From an uncultured Eubacteriaceae bacterium (GTDB lineage: Bacteria; Bacillota; Clostridia; Eubacteriales; Eubacteriaceae), in NCBI GenBank assembly GCA_947625175.1, contig CANQNI010000064.1, forward strand, positions 1-8,420: a stretch of 8,420 nucleotides of DNA. Reading direction: 5' to 3'. Shown in pieces: positions 6,309 through 8,420 of this stretch (position 1 is its first letter; every line of letters starts with the position of its first letter). Made by a program: the position numbers and the translations under genes. The notes under the pieces are model-generated. The model had not been told where the DNA came from. It was given only the letters and a program-made list of their open reading frames with translations, and searched no databases.

Positions 6309-7667
6309 ATGAGTAACACTATCGAGTTTGATTATAAACCCGCTCTTGAATTTGTAGAACAACGTGAAATTGATCGAATGGGAGAACTTTGTGTTAATGC
6401 TCGCAAAGAATTATTAAGTCGTGAAGGTTTAGGAAATGATTTCCTAGGCTGGATTGATCTTCCAGTTGATTACAATAAAGAAGAATTTGACAGAATTAAA
6501 GAAGCTGCTAAACAGATCCAAAAAGATTCCGAAGTTTTAATAGTAATAGGAATTGGTGGTTCTTATCTTGGAGCCAGAGCAGCTATAGAATTCTTAACAC
6601 CTTCTTTTAATAACCAATTATCAAAAGAAGAAAGAAACGGAGCTCCTGAAATTTATTTTGCTGGAAATAATATAAGCGGTTCCTATCTTCAAGATTTAAT
6701 CAAGATTATTGGTGATAGAGATTTTTCAGTTAATGTAATTTCAAAATCTGGTACAACAACTGAACCAGCTATAGCTTTTAGAGTATTTAAGAAAATGCTA
6801 GAAGAAAAGTATGGTAAAGAGGGAGCAGCTAAAAGAATATATGCAACAACTGATAGACAAAAAGGTGCTTTAAAATCTTTAGCAGATGAAGAAAAATATC
6901 ATACTTTTGTAATTCCTGATGATGTCGGTGGAAGATTTACTGTATTAACTCCAGTTGGACTATTACCAATTGCAGCTGCTGGGTGTGATATTGATGCTTT
7001 AATGAAAGGAGCTCAAGCTCAAAGAGAAATTGCTCTTAATAATGATTTTGCCTCAAATCCTTCACTACAATATGCAGCTTTAAGAAATCTTTTCCTACGT
7101 AAAGGAAAAGTTATGGAAATTTTAGTAGACTATGAACCTAGTTTACATAGTTTAGCAGAATGGTGGAAACAACTTTTTGGTGAATCTGAAGGTAAAGATG
7201 GTAGAGGTCTTTTCCCGGCAAGTTACGATTTATCGACAGACCTACATTCTCTTGGTCAATTTGTTCAGGATGGAACCAGAATAATGTTCGAAACTGTCCT
7301 AAATGTAGTTAAACCTCCAAAAGACATAACTATCGATAAAGAACCGGTTGATATTGATGGAATAAATTATCTTTCAGGAAAAACATTCGATTTCGTTAAT
7401 AAGAACGCTATGAAAGGAACTCGTCTGGCTCATACTGATGGACAGGTACCTAATTTATTAGTTAATATTCCACAACAAGACGCTTTCTGTCTAGGCAGTG
7501 TTTTCTATTTCTTTGAATTTGCAGTCGGTGTTTCAGGTTATCTCTTAGGAATTAATCCTTTCGATCAACCAGGAGTTGAAGACTATAAGAGAAATATGTT
7601 TGGTTTATTAGGTAAACCAGGATATGAAGATTTAACCGACGACTTAAAGGCTAGATTAGGTGAATAA
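6309..7667 (+). CDS. pgi: Glucose-6-phosphate isomerase
   Basis: This 452-residue enzyme interconverts glucose 6-phosphate and fructose 6-phosphate in glycolysis and gluconeogenesis and acts in the cytosol. The length is normal for the short Bacillota type. Visible landmarks are [14 protein letters not shown] (79-92), the phosphate-binding SKSGTTTEP (145-153), the PGI signature [13 protein letters not shown] (205-217), the catalytic-glutamate region [10 protein letters not shown] (291-300), and the C-terminal signature [14 protein letters not shown] (414-427) with its conserved Lys. All key regions look intact. It has its own promoter region, Shine-Dalgarno and terminator, so it appears to be a single-gene transcription unit. 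Confidence 0.98.
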   Translation: MSNTIEFDYKPALEFVEQREIDRMGELCVNARKELLSREGLGNDFLGWIDLPVDYNKEEFDRIKEAAKQIQKDSEVLIVIGIGGSYLGARAAIEFLTPSFNNQLSKEERNGAPEIYFAGNNISGSYLQDLIKIIGDRDFSVNVISKSGTTTEPAIAFRVFKKMLEEKYGKEGAAKRIYATTDRQKGALKSLADEEKYHTFVIPDDVGGRFTVLTPVGLLPIAAAGCDIDALMKGAQAQREIALNNDFASNPSLQYAALRNLFLRKGKVMEILVDYEPSLHSLAEWWKQLFGESEGKDGRGLFPASYDLSTDLHSLGQFVQDGTRIMFETVLNVVKPPKDITIDKEPVDIDGINYLSGKTFDFVNKNAMKGTRLAHTDGQVPNLLVNIPQQDAFCLGSVFYFFEFAVGVSGYLLGINPFDQPGVEDYKRNMFGLLGKPGYEDLTDDLKARLGE

Positions 7668-7674
7668 GATATTT

Positions 7675-7713
7675 AAGGTTTTTGTGATTGAGCAAAAACC
7701 TTTTCTTTTTTTT
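7675..7713 (+). terminator. Rho-independent terminator after pgi
   Basis: AAGGTTTTTG (7675-7684) pairs perfectly with CAAAAACCTT (7693-7702) around an 8-nt loop. A T-rich tail with a single C follows to 7713. Confidence 0.88.
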
Positions 7714-8376
7714 AAATAATGTGAAATAAATAAATTTATCTATTTGATATAAGTATAAATTATATACTTGCTTAATTCTACAATTTATTTTTAAAACCTC
7801 TGATTATAAACTTCTCTTTTCTCATTAAAATTAACGGTTTAAGTTATATAAGTAAACTATTTTTGCTTAATCAGCGTTAAATTTGTTCAAAATTAAATTA
7901 ATATTTTCTTATTTTGCTTACAAACTTTCTTAATATAAGTAATTCTATTAAAAATAGGTCTTGAAGAGTTTCTAAATATCCGTATAATAGTATATAGAAA
8001 CGAAATTAAATTTCGATTATTTCTATTAAAAAGTATTTTTCTAAATTTTATTTATAGTGCTAGCATAAGAAAATAAAGTTTAAGTTTAATAAAGTGAGGT
8101 TTGAGCAAAGGGAAGCAAAATAATACATTTAATTTAATTCGTAAAATTTAAAGTAGTAAAAAATAGTTGGAATTTCAACTAAATTGAAATAATAGGATTG
8201 GTATATTCAGTTTATTCTGAATAATATTTGAAGATTTTGGTAAAACTTAAAATTTTAAGTAAAGCAGGTTTCGGTAAACTCTTGTATTGGGAGATTTGGA
8301 TTCAATTAATTAAACAATTACTAATTCTAAATTTGATCAATAGAATTAAAATTGGTGGCCACCAGGTAATTGTCAT
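7714..8376. other. Long gene-free AT-rich region with small hairpins
   Basis: No protein gene with a credible start and family match was found on either strand. The left part (7714-7960) shows nothing I can name. After a promoter-like site, the right part holds a series of hairpins: CGAAAT/ATTTCG (8001-8015) inside ATAGAAA/TTTCTAT (7994-8026); TAGTTG/CAACTA (8164-8181), overlapping ATTTCAA/TTGAAAT (8172-8190); TATTCAG/CTGAATA (8204-8223); the palindrome ACTTAAAATTTTAAGT (8245-8260); TAATTCTA/TAGAATTA (8322-8348); and the GC-rich palindrome TGGTGGCCACCA (8353-8364). It could be a long mRNA leader or a small RNA gene. No known riboswitch, T-box, 6S, tmRNA or SRP core was recognised. Confidence 0.5.
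7961..7988 (+). promoter_or_regulatory. Candidate sigma-A promoter in the gene-free region
   Basis: TTGAAG (7961-7966), a 16-bp spacer and a perfect TATAAT (7983-7988) make the best promoter in this region. Transcription would start near 7995, exactly where the first strong hairpin begins, and would run toward the right-edge Shine-Dalgarno. Confidence 0.5.
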
Positions 8377-8398
8377 AAAGGAGAAATTTAAGGAATAA
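8228..8398 (+). CDS. Possible small ORF, 56 aa, unsupported start
   Basis: An open frame from TTG 8228 to TAA 8396-8398 would encode a Leu/Ile/Lys-rich peptide with a Trp pair (YWEIWIQ) and the tail KIGGHQVIVIKEKFKE. No Shine-Dalgarno precedes either candidate start (8228 or 8237), and I recognise no family. Its stop overlaps the likely start zone of the right-edge gene, which would suit translational coupling. A chance open frame, or the tail of a decayed gene, is as likely. Confidence 0.15.
   Translation: MKILVKLKILSKAGFGKLLYWEIWIQLIKQLLILNLINRIKIGGHQVIVIKEKFKE
8377..8383 (+). promoter_or_regulatory. Shine-Dalgarno of a gene running off the right edge
   Basis: AAAGGAG is a strong ribosome site near the right edge. 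No ATG, GTG or TTG follows within the window at normal spacing. The nearest open frame begins at ATA 8395 (spacing 11 nt) and reads I-R-K-L-I-S-Q-F. Either that gene uses a rare start, or the site is fortuitous. Confidence 0.35.
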
Positions 8399-8420
8399 GA
8401 AAATTAATATCACAGTTCTT

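Overview
The window is AT-rich, with strong AAGGAG-type Shine-Dalgarno sites, Bacillota-style autolysin domains and intrinsic terminators. This points to a low-GC Gram-positive bacterium (Bacillota). The protein families occur in both Lachnospiraceae-type clostridia and Lactobacillales, so I do not assign a genus.

Layout. (1) 1-1647 is the 3' part of a plus-strand glycosyltransferase with two GT-A (GT2) domains. (2) 1648-1958 is a spacer holding a likely promoter with an extended -10, several dyads and a sequence that fits the WalR/YycF box. (3) 1959-4441 is one large secreted autolysin: signal peptide, Amidase_3, four GBS_Bsp-like repeats, then a C-terminal glucosaminidase. It is split into two frames near 2970-2990, probably by an out-of-frame deletion of about 25 nt in repeat 1. 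It also has no ATG, GTG or TTG start in frame; an ATT at 1959 sits at good spacing from a perfect Shine-Dalgarno. (4) A strong terminator (4451-4477) is followed 4 nt later by a second GT2 gene (4482-5549) with no visible Shine-Dalgarno. (5) A convergent cytidylate kinase-like gene lies on the minus strand (5573-6187). The two genes share one bidirectional terminator that contains or touches both stop codons. (6) A divergent promoter region separates it from pgi (6309-7667), which ends at its own terminator. (7) 7714-8420 has no convincing gene. It has a plausible promoter near 7961-7988, then about 390 nt rich in small hairpins, then a Shine-Dalgarno at 8377-8383 that probably serves a gene running off the right edge.

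Function. The left half is cell-surface biology: two glycosyltransferases likely to build a wall or capsular polysaccharide, flanking a peptidoglycan hydrolase that may be under WalRK-type wall-stress control. The right half is housekeeping metabolism. No mobile element, CRISPR array, tRNA or rRNA was seen. The most informative points are the broken autolysin with its possible non-canonical start, the WalR-like box over its promoter, and the structured gene-free region at the right end.
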